Of a DNA stretch of 64,000 bases, positions 8,150-17,183 are shown piece after piece. The stretch covers positions 3,530,501 to 3,594,500 of the forward strand of contig NZ_CP077770.1 of the NCBI RefSeq assembly GCF_019134595.1, given 5' to 3'. Each line of letters begins with the position of its first letter. The stretch's first letter is position 1. This DNA comes from Pseudoalteromonas shioyasakiensis. Its GTDB lineage: Bacteria > Pseudomonadota > Gammaproteobacteria > Enterobacterales > Alteromonadaceae. Made by a program: the position numbers and the translations under genes. Below the pieces are notes generated by a model that searched no databases, was not told the origin of the DNA, and saw nothing but the letters and a program-made list of their open reading frames with translations.

Positions 8150-9256
8150 TTAACTCAAGTGCGCGAGCTTATAACGTGTGCTCCTCCCTCCGGCTTCACT
8201 TTTTACCAAGCAACCAATCTCGACCAACACCGCTAAATGACGAGAAGCGGTTGGCTTACTCACTTTTGCCACTTTATGGTATTGCGACGTATTAATGCCT
8301 TGGTCAAAATCTCCATCAAGCATTCGATTGAGCACTTTTACTTGCTCTGAGGACAGTCGCGTTTGATCGACATTTCGCCAGAAGTTTGTTTTAAAAACCG
8401 TTTGGTCGATTTCTTCGAGCACATTGGTGAAGGTTTCACCTAAGGTGTTTAAAAACCACATAAGCCAAGCGGTAATATCAAGTTCACCTTTCTGGGATTG
8501 CTCTAATATTTCGTAGTAGCTTTTACGGTTGGCTAGAATCGCCACTGACATTGCATAGAATCGGACAGATTGGCGCTCAGCCTGGGCCAGCGCCAAATCA
8601 GTGAGTAAGCGGGTGATCCTGCCATTGCCGTCATCCAAAGGATGGAGCGTCACAAACCAGAGATGTGTTATCGCAGCTCTAAGTAATGGATCTAAAGTTG
8701 GGTCCTCACGAGAGTCATTAAACCAGCGAATAAACACGTCTAGTTCGGACTCAAGTACATCTCGGCTCGGCGCTTCAAAATGCACCGTGGGTTTATCAAT
8801 CCTACCTGATACAACCTGCATAGGCTCTTCGCCGCGTAACTGCCCTCCTATAACAGGGTTGAACAAGGTGTAGCCCTCAGGAAACAGTCGTTTATGCCAT
8901 TGTAATATTCTCTCAAGTGAGAGCGGCGAGTCTAAATTCTCCACCGCATCTAACATTATTTCTGCAAGGCCATCAGTGCGTTCAGTGGTTGGAAATGGTT
9001 TTTCTTCAGAAAGACCAAGTTTATTAGCCAACGACGAGCGAACAAAAAAAGCGTTGAGCTTCTCACCTTCAATGGCACTCGAATGAATAATGTTCGCCAA
9101 TAGCGTGTCTAACATACTTTGCTTTTGGTCTTTAGGTTGGCTCGACATCTTGCCCACCAACACCCCTTGGTGAAAGCGAATGTCTCGTAACTTGGGGTCA
9201 ATAACCTTTTCATCCCAGATAAAGTTTGGCCAGTCAGCTTGTTGCCAGATCCACAT
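8150..9256 (-). CDS. Fic-domain protein (AMPylase type) with winged-helix C-terminus
   Basis: Starting at ATG 9256 (MWIWQQADWPNF, with AAGGCGA upstream; a longer frame to 9322 has no ribosome site), the protein has 368 residues. It opens with a DUF4172-like segment, has the inhibitory motif SSAIEG (59-64, Glu63), the Fic catalytic loop HPLDDGNGR (205-213), and ends in a winged helix (about 310-368). Fic enzymes transfer AMP to a target hydroxyl; an N-terminal inhibitory helix marks class II, autoinhibited members. It is cargo between traL and the DUF4400 gene. Nothing suggests inactivation. The target is unknown. Confidence 0.85.
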   Translation of the reverse strand: MWIWQQADWPNFIWDEKVIDPKLRDIRFHQGVLVGKMSSQPKDQKQSMLDTLLANIIHSSAIEGEKLNAFFVRSSLANKLGLSEEKPFPTTERTDGLAEIMLDAVENLDSPLSLERILQWHKRLFPEGYTLFNPVIGGQLRGEEPMQVVSGRIDKPTVHFEAPSRDVLESELDVFIRWFNDSREDPTLDPLLRAAITHLWFVTLHPLDDGNGRITRLLTDLALAQAERQSVRFYAMSVAILANRKSYYEILEQSQKGELDITAWLMWFLNTLGETFTNVLEEIDQTVFKTNFWRNVDQTRLSSEQVKVLNRMLDGDFDQGINTSQYHKVAKVSKPTASRHLAVLVEIGCLVKSEAGGRSTRYKLAHLS

Positions 9257-9408
9257 CTTGTCGCCTTTTGATTTAAATAACAGCACATTCAAATCATAGC
9301 ACGATTCGAATAAAACCAACAATCACATCCAATAATGATGCGAATAATGCAGGTATTCATATCATCTTTCGATGTTATCACCTGTCTTGGCAGTCATTAA
9401 CACTGGCC

Positions 9409-10053
9409 TCATATCTTCTTCTGCAAGTGACTTAACGCCAATCCCGCCATTAATGCCAAGCCGATGATCAGCGACGGTAACACCACCGGTGGAATAGCCA
9501 GCGGGGCGAACAATCCCATAAACAGCAAAATGACGCCTGAGCCCAGGATAATCATGCTGTAGCGGTGAATGATAGGGCTCGAAAAATCAAAGGTTGTCTT
9601 CTTAATTTTCCAGGTCATCAAGCCGTCCCACAGCGCCGGTAACATGAGAATAAGCGCAAAGGGCAACCAGACCATCAGCAAAGCAAATCGAGTGAACACC
9701 TGGTACAACACATCAAAAAATGCCTGAATACGGTCTTCTACCCAGACAAACCAAAAGCCTCCCATGTTCTCCATCCCTTTAGAGCGCAGTCGCTGTTCTT
9801 CAGTGGGGATTAGAAAATCTCGCACAGATTGCTCCATCTGCGTATCCACAATCCATGACTGATACCAGCCATAGCTAGTTTGACCAATCCAATAGCTTGT
9901 TTGTGCGCCCAATTGATTTTGGATCATCTGCTTCTCTTTACTAATAACCCGGCCAGTCCAATCACCGGGCACTAACACGCCAATGGCAATAATCTCTAGC
10001 ATCAGTGCCAGACACAGCAGCCAAACCGACTTATGCTTGCTCATGCCAAACAT
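9409..10053 (-). CDS. DUF4400-type ICE membrane protein
   Basis: This 214-residue membrane protein has an N-terminal anchor (about 9-29), a central soluble part (about 35-115) and three further hydrophobic segments (about 120-140, 165-185, 188-207). The layout, with tryptophans in SYWIGQTSYGWYQSW and WDGLMTWKIKK, fits the DUF4400 family found next to traD in many ICEs. It overlaps the upstream gene by 23 bp, so an internal start (Met4) is plausible. Its function in transfer is not known. Confidence 0.75.
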   Translation of the reverse strand: MFGMSKHKSVWLLCLALMLEIIAIGVLVPGDWTGRVISKEKQMIQNQLGAQTSYWIGQTSYGWYQSWIVDTQMEQSVRDFLIPTEEQRLRSKGMENMGGFWFVWVEDRIQAFFDVLYQVFTRFALLMVWLPFALILMLPALWDGLMTWKIKKTTFDFSSPIIHRYSMIILGSGVILLFMGLFAPLAIPPVVLPSLIIGLALMAGLALSHLQKKI

Positions 10054-10591
10054 CCTCTTCTACTCGCGCCAGCATGGCTGCAACGGTTGGCGTCATAATC
10101 CGGGCTTTAATCACTTGTTGAAGCCGCTTTGTCGTCGTATGACCACTTTCATAACGCACATCGATGCGTCCTTCAGCTAAATACGCCATCCGATTCGGAC
10201 GATTACGCATCCAGGTGTGGAAATAGACACCATCCACAGCGGCCCACTCGAAATGGTCAGGATCACGCAGGCGAATCCCCGTTAAAGCACTGGCGGCAGT
10301 CCAAGTCAGTGCCTCAATGAAATGCCACAGGCGCACACTGTCATCATCACAACTGACTTCTTCATAACTGCCCAAGCCATTACACAGACACAAATCAAAG
10401 ATGGAATGGCCATCTAACGTGAGCGCATCCGTTAAATAGTCCGCCAAACAGTGCACTGAAGCCAAAGCGTGAGGCCAATCGGTTTCAAGCAGTCTTAAAG
10501 CTTCCTTGAACTGAGGGTTATGTTGCTGCCACTGAGCGAGCATTTCTTTACTGGTAAGTGTTGTCATTTTCAGACAGACAGAATGATGCAT
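10031..10591 (-). CDS. s043/TraJ-like ICE transfer-region protein
   Basis: This 186-residue soluble protein has no recognisable catalytic motif. It follows traD by 9 bp, with AGGAG five bases before ATG 10591, so this start is well supported over the later Met9. SXT/R391 elements carry a protein of this size (s043, sometimes labelled traJ) directly after traD. It is rich in aromatic and acidic residues. The family assignment rests mainly on position and size. Confidence 0.65.
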   Translation of the reverse strand: MHHSVCLKMTTLTSKEMLAQWQQHNPQFKEALRLLETDWPHALASVHCLADYLTDALTLDGHSIFDLCLCNGLGSYEEVSCDDDSVRLWHFIEALTWTAASALTGIRLRDPDHFEWAAVDGVYFHTWMRNRPNRMAYLAEGRIDVRYESGHTTTKRLQQVIKARIMTPTVAAMLARVEEDVWHEQA

Positions 10592-10600
10592 ACAGACTCC

Positions 10601-12436
10601 TTATGCTGCCTGTGTAGAGCTGGTTAAAATAGGAATGCGACCTTTAATCACACGGCCACCTGAAAGCTTGGCGATGTACTCCAGGTTGGGAAGCTGGCCT
10701 AATAACTGCGGTGGAAACATATCGCCTTCTTCCTCCATCAAGCGCTCGCCATGATTGCCGGTAAATAACGCGGGGCTGTCCGAGTTTGACGACATACCTT
10801 GAGTTTGCATGATGTACTGGAACCGAGTCTTAGGCAGATTGTCGGTAATGTACTGCTGCGTTTCGGCATCCATCACCCGAAGGGCTATCAGGTTGTTGAT
10901 GTTACCTAACACCTGGCGAGCCTTAGCTTCGCTGCCTGTACGAGCGGCAAAGTCAGCAAAGGTCTGAGTAGCAATCACACAACGCATTTTTGCGCCACGG
11001 CCTTTGTTGAGCAGTTGAATGAAGGGATCGTTGACGACTTCAGCCGCCTCATCGATGAAGATATTTACGGGACGATTATCAACACCATAGTTATAGCGGT
11101 CACCGGCCACGGCGGTGAGATCCGATAAAAGCAACGAACCGATGGCGCTGCCAACCATGGCGTCAGTTAATGAATCCAAGCCGATATACGCCACTTGGGC
11201 ATTGTTGATAATACGGCCAGAATCCGTAATTAACCGACTGTCATCCACATCGTTTGCAATCGGTGATAACAGTGGGCCCAATTCACTTGATGTGAGCATA
11301 TTGAGCACCGGCATCAGTGAGGCCACCATCTTTGAATAGTGGGTTCTATCGTGCTCAAACATGCTCAATAGCCCCTCCAAATCGGTATTGGCGGCAACAG
11401 GCTGAATGCGTTCGTAGTAGAAAAGCAGCATCGCCATGGCTTGTTTAGCCAAGGTATTGGCCTTTTCGGTAAAGCGCTTGATCTCCACACTAAAGTTCGG
11501 ATACACCTGCTCCCCCCAGGCTGTGACGGCTTTTACTACCAAGCCTTCCGGGCCACCTTCCAAGAATCGTCTCAGTGTTTTCAGATCAGGACGCTGTGAA
11601 GTAAGCAACAAACCTTGCACTATGTTATTCAGTGCCATTTGGCCAAAAGCTTTAAATGGATCAGCACCGGTTTCAGATGGTATTAATGCCGCAATTCGGC
11701 TGGCAATTTCAGTGCCTCGGTTAAAGTTTCTCAGGGGATTAAGACGTACTGAATGCTCTGGAAAACCCGGATGAAAATACACAAAGCGCTCAGGACTACC
11801 GGCGGCAATACAGGCTCGCTGCGCATTATCCTTAAGCTCCTTGTCTCCCTTGGGGTCAATAATAATCACGGCTTCATTGCGCAAAATGGCCTGAGTGATC
11901 ATCGCATCAAAGCAACGGGTTTTTCCGGCACCGGTCGTACCGACAATTAAGGTATGCCCCTCAGTGTGTCCAACTGGTTGGTACACATCTTCTTCTTTGG
12001 GCTCGACACCATGAATCCAGGTCGAACCCATTTGGCTATTCTTTCGATAAGAGGCGTGACCCTGGTTAAGCAAGGTTTGCTTATCACGTTTTAATATTTC
12101 ATAAACACGTTGAGCATGACGCTGGTCCCACTCAAAGCCATAACCTAACCACAATTCATCAGGATGTTTTGCCATCACCTTTTGCAAATGCGACAGCGCC
12201 ATAAAAGCCAATGGTTTTCCTTTTAGTCCCTTCTGCAATTTATAAAGACGATAAGCCTCAGGCAGGCGGTAAAACGCCATGCCCGAGGAAATCCCTGTCA
12301 TCCACCAAAATGGCTCAGGTGGTAGCTCCGTCAGCATTTCTGCGGCAATCGCCCCTGTTGCACCAACCAGCCAACCTGCTGCTGCCATGGCTTCATAATT
12401 CGTGCGCCAAGGCATCTCATATGCGTTTTCTTTCAT
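10601..12436 (-). CDS. traD: TraD, type IV coupling protein (VirD4/TraG ATPase)
   Basis: This 611-residue protein has N-terminal hydrophobic segments (about 17-56), a Walker A motif GTTGAGKT (166-173), a DPKGD element, and the acidic motif VNIFIDEAAEV expected of the TraD/TraG ATPase. Such proteins bring the relaxase-DNA complex to the secretion channel. The ATG has GGAG six bases upstream. It starts 47 bp after traI and is clearly in the same operon. Confidence 0.92.
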   Translation of the reverse strand: MKENAYEMPWRTNYEAMAAAGWLVGATGAIAAEMLTELPPEPFWWMTGISSGMAFYRLPEAYRLYKLQKGLKGKPLAFMALSHLQKVMAKHPDELWLGYGFEWDQRHAQRVYEILKRDKQTLLNQGHASYRKNSQMGSTWIHGVEPKEEDVYQPVGHTEGHTLIVGTTGAGKTRCFDAMITQAILRNEAVIIIDPKGDKELKDNAQRACIAAGSPERFVYFHPGFPEHSVRLNPLRNFNRGTEIASRIAALIPSETGADPFKAFGQMALNNIVQGLLLTSQRPDLKTLRRFLEGGPEGLVVKAVTAWGEQVYPNFSVEIKRFTEKANTLAKQAMAMLLFYYERIQPVAANTDLEGLLSMFEHDRTHYSKMVASLMPVLNMLTSSELGPLLSPIANDVDDSRLITDSGRIINNAQVAYIGLDSLTDAMVGSAIGSLLLSDLTAVAGDRYNYGVDNRPVNIFIDEAAEVVNDPFIQLLNKGRGAKMRCVIATQTFADFAARTGSEAKARQVLGNINNLIALRVMDAETQQYITDNLPKTRFQYIMQTQGMSSNSDSPALFTGNHGERLMEEEGDMFPPQLLGQLPNLEYIAKLSGGRVIKGRIPILTSSTQAA

Positions 12437-12483
12437 TCATGCTCCGCAAATAACCGTTTGCAATCCGCTTAATTTCAAATGGA

Positions 12484-14634
12484 TTAACGTTTAGCGTGAG
12501 CGGTAAACAGAACCGTTTCCCCCTCATCAAACTGGCATTGGTCACTGGCCGAGATCCCCCGAAGCAGTTGTCCGGCTGGAATGCCATGCTCATTGGCGAC
12601 TTGGCGTAAGGTTTGAATCGTGACGCGAATACCATCGGCACTATGATCCACGTCTGGGTAATCGCCATCGGTCAGTAAGATGGGCAAATCTTTCACAAAA
12701 TTAACCATCTGTTGGCGCTGCGCGTGTTTAGGGTCTGTACTTAAGTTCGCATTGGCCGCAATCGGCTTTTGCTTACGCACCGCTGTTGTGGCGGGCTCTT
12801 TTGCTTGAGCATTGCTTGTATTAATTCGACTCGGACGCAGTGAAGTCTCTTCGTTCTGAATAGCTGCCGCCGGTTCTGCATCTTGTTTGGAGAGGTCTAT
12901 CAGTGCAGTTAGCACTTTTGAAATCGATACCTTCAGCAGTAACCCTTGCTCCTGAACGCCATTATTCGAGGTCACAGTTCTGGCCTTACGTGTTGGGTTT
13001 GCGGGATCTAATTCAAGCCAATCTAATTGACTGAGTTCAGCAAGCAGTTTTCGAGGAGCACACCAAGGCCTTACGGCATCGGGATAGCGGATCAGTATCT
13101 GTTCACCAACCACAACCAGCGCACTGCTGGCTTCTGGGAGCCACGCCAAAGATTCAGGTAGATTCAATGCCTCTGCAACGTGCTGGATTACGTTATTTGA
13201 GATAGCGCCATCATTTAAATTGTTAGGCTTTTCATATCCATCACCCGGAACATTTTCATTTGCCTGAAGGTGATTAACATCACTGGCATGACGAAGTTCA
13301 TCATCTTGTTCGGACGATTTTGTCGATGGTGACTCAGTTGAATTGCTGTGATCGATTGATGATGACTCTTCAGGCAAGTCTGAATGCTCACTGGAACGAC
13401 TCTGAGGCTCTGCTTGTGTTTGCTGTGTTGCTTCCCACTCAGGTTTGCTGAACAGTCTCACGCTACTTGGTACATTCGAGCTGAACAATAAATCGGCCTC
13501 AGATATATGCAGCATGGGTAGCCAGATTGGCTTGTCGTCTTTGATCAGCACTTCAGGGGCAAGGCTTTCATATCGCTCATTTGAGGCGGATTTCGTGGCT
13601 AATCCTCGCTCAATGAGGATGTCCGCAAGGGTATCGGGATCTCTTGGGATGCCAGGTATCTTGTCTTTGGCCAATAGCTCAATGATGTCCTTAGCCGCGC
13701 TTTTCCAAACCAGGTAAAGATGGGTTGATTGATTCGATTTTCGTACCCAGACTCTGGCGTCTCGCTGATTGACTAACCACTGGGAACTGGCAAGTAATCG
13801 CCTCATGGCATCAAGTAGATAGCGTTCGACTGGGACACCAAGGGCATTGTCGTCAACGGAAATGCGTTGAGCCTTCAGGTCTCGCTGGACACTGGTTTGG
13901 TCGGCTTCAATGACCAATTTAGACAGGACATGCTCGGGATCGGTATTGCCAATCGCTTCTAGCATGGCTTGCAAAATTTCAGGGCCAGGTTGAGTTAACC
14001 AGGCGAGCAACTCAGGTGTCATCACCCGGTTTAACACCAGAATTGAGAATTGCTCGTGCCGCTTGCACCGTCCGTCGCGCCAGCGAATAAAATAACGTTC
14101 AATGCTATTATTATTGGTCCACTGAGATAATGTTTCTAAAAAAGGGTTCCACTGATAGCGTCCATCTTCGTCTGTGATGGACAGGTCTGAAACGGGTTTA
14201 CCAATATCATGGAACAAACCGCCTAATGCCGCCGCAACACGCCACCTTGGTTCCAGTTCTTTTTTTTCAACCGGGGTGCCACTGGCAACAAAGATGATCC
14301 CTTCAGCTGCTTGTGCCGCCCAGAAAGCAACTTCCAACGAATGACGAAATAGACCACCAGCACCACTGTGATGATGATGCTCAGAAGCTGGCAGCAAGTG
14401 GACATACGCAGCCAGATGATCAATGCAGGGCTGAATCAACCGTTGAAAATCACGCTGGTTGAAGCCAAGTACCTGGCGAAGTTTGGCAATTAGCTCGTCT
14501 TGTGTGGACTGCAAATCCTCGGGTGATGCAGCTGGCAACCCCTTCAGGAATGGCGGATAGCGTGGAATTTCCGTGTCCGGTTGCAATGACAGCTCTGGTA
14601 GTGCTTTGGTTTGAAAAAATAGGTTTTTGAACAT
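12484..14634 (-). CDS. traI: TraI, MobH-family relaxase
   Basis: This 716-residue protein has the three-histidine motif of MobH relaxases (HHHHSGAGGLFRHS, residues 86-99) and an HD motif (FHDIGKP, His142-Asp143), in the TraI_2 domain. A linker rich in Ser, Glu and Gln (about 410-470) leads to a C-terminal TraI-like domain. It should nick at oriT, which is expected upstream of mobI about 4.7 kb away. It heads the traI-traD-s043 operon. Length matches SXT TraI. Confidence 0.93.
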   Translation of the reverse strand: MFKNLFFQTKALPELSLQPDTEIPRYPPFLKGLPAASPEDLQSTQDELIAKLRQVLGFNQRDFQRLIQPCIDHLAAYVHLLPASEHHHHSGAGGLFRHSLEVAFWAAQAAEGIIFVASGTPVEKKELEPRWRVAAALGGLFHDIGKPVSDLSITDEDGRYQWNPFLETLSQWTNNNSIERYFIRWRDGRCKRHEQFSILVLNRVMTPELLAWLTQPGPEILQAMLEAIGNTDPEHVLSKLVIEADQTSVQRDLKAQRISVDDNALGVPVERYLLDAMRRLLASSQWLVNQRDARVWVRKSNQSTHLYLVWKSAAKDIIELLAKDKIPGIPRDPDTLADILIERGLATKSASNERYESLAPEVLIKDDKPIWLPMLHISEADLLFSSNVPSSVRLFSKPEWEATQQTQAEPQSRSSEHSDLPEESSSIDHSNSTESPSTKSSEQDDELRHASDVNHLQANENVPGDGYEKPNNLNDGAISNNVIQHVAEALNLPESLAWLPEASSALVVVGEQILIRYPDAVRPWCAPRKLLAELSQLDWLELDPANPTRKARTVTSNNGVQEQGLLLKVSISKVLTALIDLSKQDAEPAAAIQNEETSLRPSRINTSNAQAKEPATTAVRKQKPIAANANLSTDPKHAQRQQMVNFVKDLPILLTDGDYPDVDHSADGIRVTIQTLRQVANEHGIPAGQLLRGISASDQCQFDEGETVLFTAHAKR

Positions 14635-14768
14635 AGTGAACCTCCGACACGATAGTGTGAAGGTTCAATCTGGTGTTGTCGGTTGATTAGACTCAAATAA
14701 ACTATATCTTTTAGTACACCCTCATTTTACCTGAACCACCCACCAATTGAGCTACAACGAACTAACAC

Positions 14769-15218
14769 CTATCGCTGAACTACTATATAACTGTCATGAT
14801 CAGCTGATTTTACAGTAAAGTTCCATTTGCAGGCTTCTGTCGCTTCATAGTTCACATCAGAAAAATCGAAACGCTCACGTGAATATGCCCTTCGACTCGT
14901 CCAATAACCCATGCCCTGATCTAAGATTATTTTTACGATTGAAGTGTCCGACAGATGAATAACTAGAGACCTGCCATGTGGCATATTTCGTGGTTCACAA
15001 ACCTCACTATAAACCTCCAAGTTCAGCTGTCTTCCTAAAGTGTTAATAAAATCAGCTAGAGATCCATCATCGTAAAAATTGTCAGCAACGCAATATGGAC
15101 TGCGCCCTCTATGATCCTGCTTCGGCTGTGCAGTCATGATTTCAGCAATAAAATCACCTATCGCACGCTTTAAACTTGCCATTAAACTGACTATTAGATG
15201 GGCACTAATTGGGCTCAC
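14769..15218 (-). CDS. Hypothetical protein upstream of traI
   Basis: I do not recognise this 149-residue protein. It looks soluble, with mixed helix and strand, and has an acidic middle (VADNFYDDGSLADF). The longest frame starts with GTG at 15218 without a ribosome site; ATG at 15182 is another option, also poorly supported. It lies 134 bp before traI on the same strand, in a more AT-rich stretch than traI itself, which suggests accessory cargo. It may be co-transcribed with traI. Confidence 0.55.
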   Translation of the reverse strand: MSPISAHLIVSLMASLKRAIGDFIAEIMTAQPKQDHRGRSPYCVADNFYDDGSLADFINTLGRQLNLEVYSEVCEPRNMPHGRSLVIHLSDTSIVKIILDQGMGYWTSRRAYSRERFDFSDVNYEATEACKWNFTVKSADHDSYIVVQR

Positions 15219-15324
15219 AATATATTTATCAAAATATTCTATTCTTTCAACACGATTATGAAGCTTATCCTTTAAGCCTTCTACATGATCAAATCAGAAA
15301 CCAACAAACTCTTCACCAAAACAC

Positions 15325-15358
15325 AGAACATTGACATCTAGACGGTCGTCAATGTTCT
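15325..15358 (-). terminator. Hairpin after the 55-residue gene
   Basis: AGAACATTGAC and GTCAATGTTCT form a perfect 11-bp stem around a 12-base loop. It begins 20 bp after the stop of the small minus-strand gene. The following minus-strand sequence, GTGTTTTGG, is only a weak T-run, so it could be a terminator or an RNA-stabilising hairpin ending the exonuclease transcript. The remaining 15219-15324 gap shows nothing else. Confidence 0.5.
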
Positions 15359-15378
15359 CTATGATAGTGAACCCACTG

Positions 15379-15546
15379 TTATTTAGCCGTGAATTCAGCA
15401 ATCGCGTCTGGAGCAGACTCTTGGCCACAGGACATCAAGTGCTTCCATGGATCTTTAAGAAAGCGCTCGAATGTGATGCCAAATTCAATGATGCGGGCAG
15501 AGATGAAGATTTCGCCCCAGTATTCAATGTAGGTGTCTTGGTACAT
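15379..15546 (-). CDS. Small conserved-looking 55-residue protein
   Basis: ATG 15544-15546 follows AAGAGGA with a seven-base gap, a strong ribosome site, and opens a 55-codon frame (MYQDTYIEYWGEIFISARII...). The protein is aromatic-rich and acidic at the start, with a single cysteine. It lies 73 bp after the exonuclease gene on the same strand and is followed by a hairpin. The plus-strand frame over the same bases is the shadow. I cannot name a family. Confidence 0.65.
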   Translation of the reverse strand: MYQDTYIEYWGEIFISARIIEFGITFERFLKDPWKHLMSCGQESAPDAIAEFTAK

Positions 15547-15619
15547 GGAAAGATTCCTCTTGTTGGTTAAACCATGAGTTCACTTTCCATTTTCCAGAGG
15601 TTTTCAAATATGCAAGGGG

Positions 15620-16528
15620 CTATGATAAGGCTTTAAATCGATTGCGGGCATCTTTGTAGTCATAGTGGGCATGTTCTGAACCACGATGATACAAATCATC
15701 CAGGTAAGTTTGTTCCTGGGCCAACTCGTCTTCGCTGATTTCGCGCCACCAATGTTTGTTGGCACCTTTAACACCGTCATGCCAACGGTAACCGCGCTCT
15801 TTTAAATAGTCCTTTACGTCAAACGGCGCACCAAACGCACGAACTAACACAGTTCGCCTGTCTGCTTCAGACAACAAGTTTGCAACGGACTCGGGCAACA
15901 AATAGAACAACCAGGCCATCGCCAAACAATCGGTTGCAGCTCGGTGTCCTTCATAGAACCAACCTAAGCGAAGCAGCAGATACTCAAGTTTCCGACTTTC
16001 AAAACCCAGTGCTTTCCAATCTATGCCACTGGCTGAACAGGCCCAAGATAGATGACCTAATGCAGCAAACCGCTTTTCAAAGAAAGGACGATCAAACTGT
16101 GCATTATGCGCAACCACCAGCGGATCATCGGATAACCAACTCGCAACCAGTGCATCATCAATGCGCTGGCCTTGCACCATATCATCGGTGATACCGGTTA
16201 ACTCGGTAATCAGCTCGGGGATTGGCTTGCCGGGATATTCATACAAGCTGATCACATCAACAATCGATACAATCCGCTTAGCCGAGGGGCTGTAAAGCAC
16301 CTTAACCATACCAAGCTCAATAATGGACTCGTCATCGGCAGACAGTCCGGTTGTCTCTGTATCGAGCAGCACCATTGGCTGTTCATCGCCGACCATAGGA
16401 GAAAGTTCAAGTGGCCAGGACTGCGGCTCACGCGTTAATGGAATACGCTCCAGCAATCTAAAATCTTCTGGTCTTTCTGGGATATCCGCGAGGCGCTCTA
16501 GCGGAAATGGCGCAGGGGCTCTTGTCAT
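15620..16528 (-). CDS. DnaQ-type 3'-5' exonuclease
   Basis: This 302-residue protein has the DEDDh exonuclease motifs: LLDTETTG (Asp56, Glu58), VAHNAQFD, and HRAATDCLAMAW. The C-terminal 80 residues (KERGYRWHDG, HWWREI) form an extra domain seen in plasmid and ICE exonucleases. SXT/R391 elements carry a similar exonuclease between rumA and traI. A role in repair or mismatch handling is inference; it is not replicative epsilon, given its location and tail. Confidence 0.85.
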   Translation of the reverse strand: MTRAPAPFPLERLADIPERPEDFRLLERIPLTREPQSWPLELSPMVGDEQPMVLLDTETTGLSADDESIIELGMVKVLYSPSAKRIVSIVDVISLYEYPGKPIPELITELTGITDDMVQGQRIDDALVASWLSDDPLVVAHNAQFDRPFFEKRFAALGHLSWACSASGIDWKALGFESRKLEYLLLRLGWFYEGHRAATDCLAMAWLFYLLPESVANLLSEADRRTVLVRAFGAPFDVKDYLKERGYRWHDGVKGANKHWWREISEDELAQEQTYLDDLYHRGSEHAHYDYKDARNRFKALS

Positions 16529-17183
16529 TGATGGTTCCTCTTCAATTCTGTTGTTCGCTTTGGGTTATTTCATTGTGCCCTGTTCGTTTATAAACGCGTT
16601 TGTACAAAATGCACCTTGGATACCTCAGCGTTTTTTTAATCTTTCTACTGGGTGAACCCATGTATGAAGGCTTTGGCTAAGCCTTTCAGAAAGTCTTAGC
16701 TAAACCGTTTAGGTAACCCTTACCGATACCCTTTACGTATGGCTTAGCCAACCCCTTTTCAAACGGTTGCAAAAGGCTTGAACTGAGTTCGACTGAGCAT
16801 TTTAATGATGCTCCTGACTTCGCTTTAAGCCAGTAAATTCAATACGAAGCAGAATTTTACTAACTGTTTTTAAATCCTTTGCAAAGGGTTCAACAAGCCT
16901 TGTTTGACGGTTACTTGACCCATGCGTTAACCAGTAGCAATAACAGGATCAGTAACAGAAACAAGAGCAGTAGGCAGAAGCAGTATTGTCCAAGCCTTGC
17001 AGGCTTTGACGAGGGCGAGCGATCCCCCACATCAAGTTTTTCACCACAAAAAAGAAATCACCCACGACACAACGTCTTACTCGAACAACTACAGTTTTAC
17101 CTACAATTTTACTTGTAGAAATCAGCATAGCATTAGATACTGTATAAACAAACAGTATTAATTATGATTTTTCGAGGTTCGTC
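16529..17183. other. Long noncoding region with degenerate short repeats
   Basis: No gene is supported in these 655 bp; the 79-codon plus-strand frame at 16879-17118 has a composition unlike a protein (S, N, Q, R-rich) and no ribosome site. Around 16668-16775 a family of short motifs recurs: GGCTAAGCC, TAGCTAAACC, GGTAACCC, GATACCC, GGCTTAGCC and AACGGTTGC, many followed by TTT. A palindrome CCTTTGCAAAGG lies at 16876-16887. The stretch carries divergent promoters for the exonuclease and umuD. A replication or protein-binding role is possible but unproven. Confidence 0.5.
17138..17157. promoter_or_regulatory. LexA (SOS) box upstream of umuD
   Basis: TACTGTATAAACAAACAGTA contains CTG-N10-CAG, the gammaproteobacterial LexA consensus, 26 bp before the umuD start. 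It puts the ICE polymerase under the host SOS regulator, whose own gene lies at 55931-56548. Confidence 0.88.

Noticed and set aside
14725-14770. A tRNA-like D-arm sequence (TAGCTCAATTGGT on the minus strand) upstream of traI
   Set aside because: The D-stem would pair only through G-T wobbles, and no anticodon arm, T-arm or acceptor pairing follows. It is a chance resemblance.
15331-15570. 79-codon plus-strand frame opposite the 55-residue gene
   Set aside because: The minus-strand frame has a strong ribosome site and the right operon strand, and the plus frame does not.
16879-17118. 79-codon plus-strand frame before umuD
   Set aside because: Composition is not protein-like, and it has no ribosome site; I treat the stretch as noncoding.
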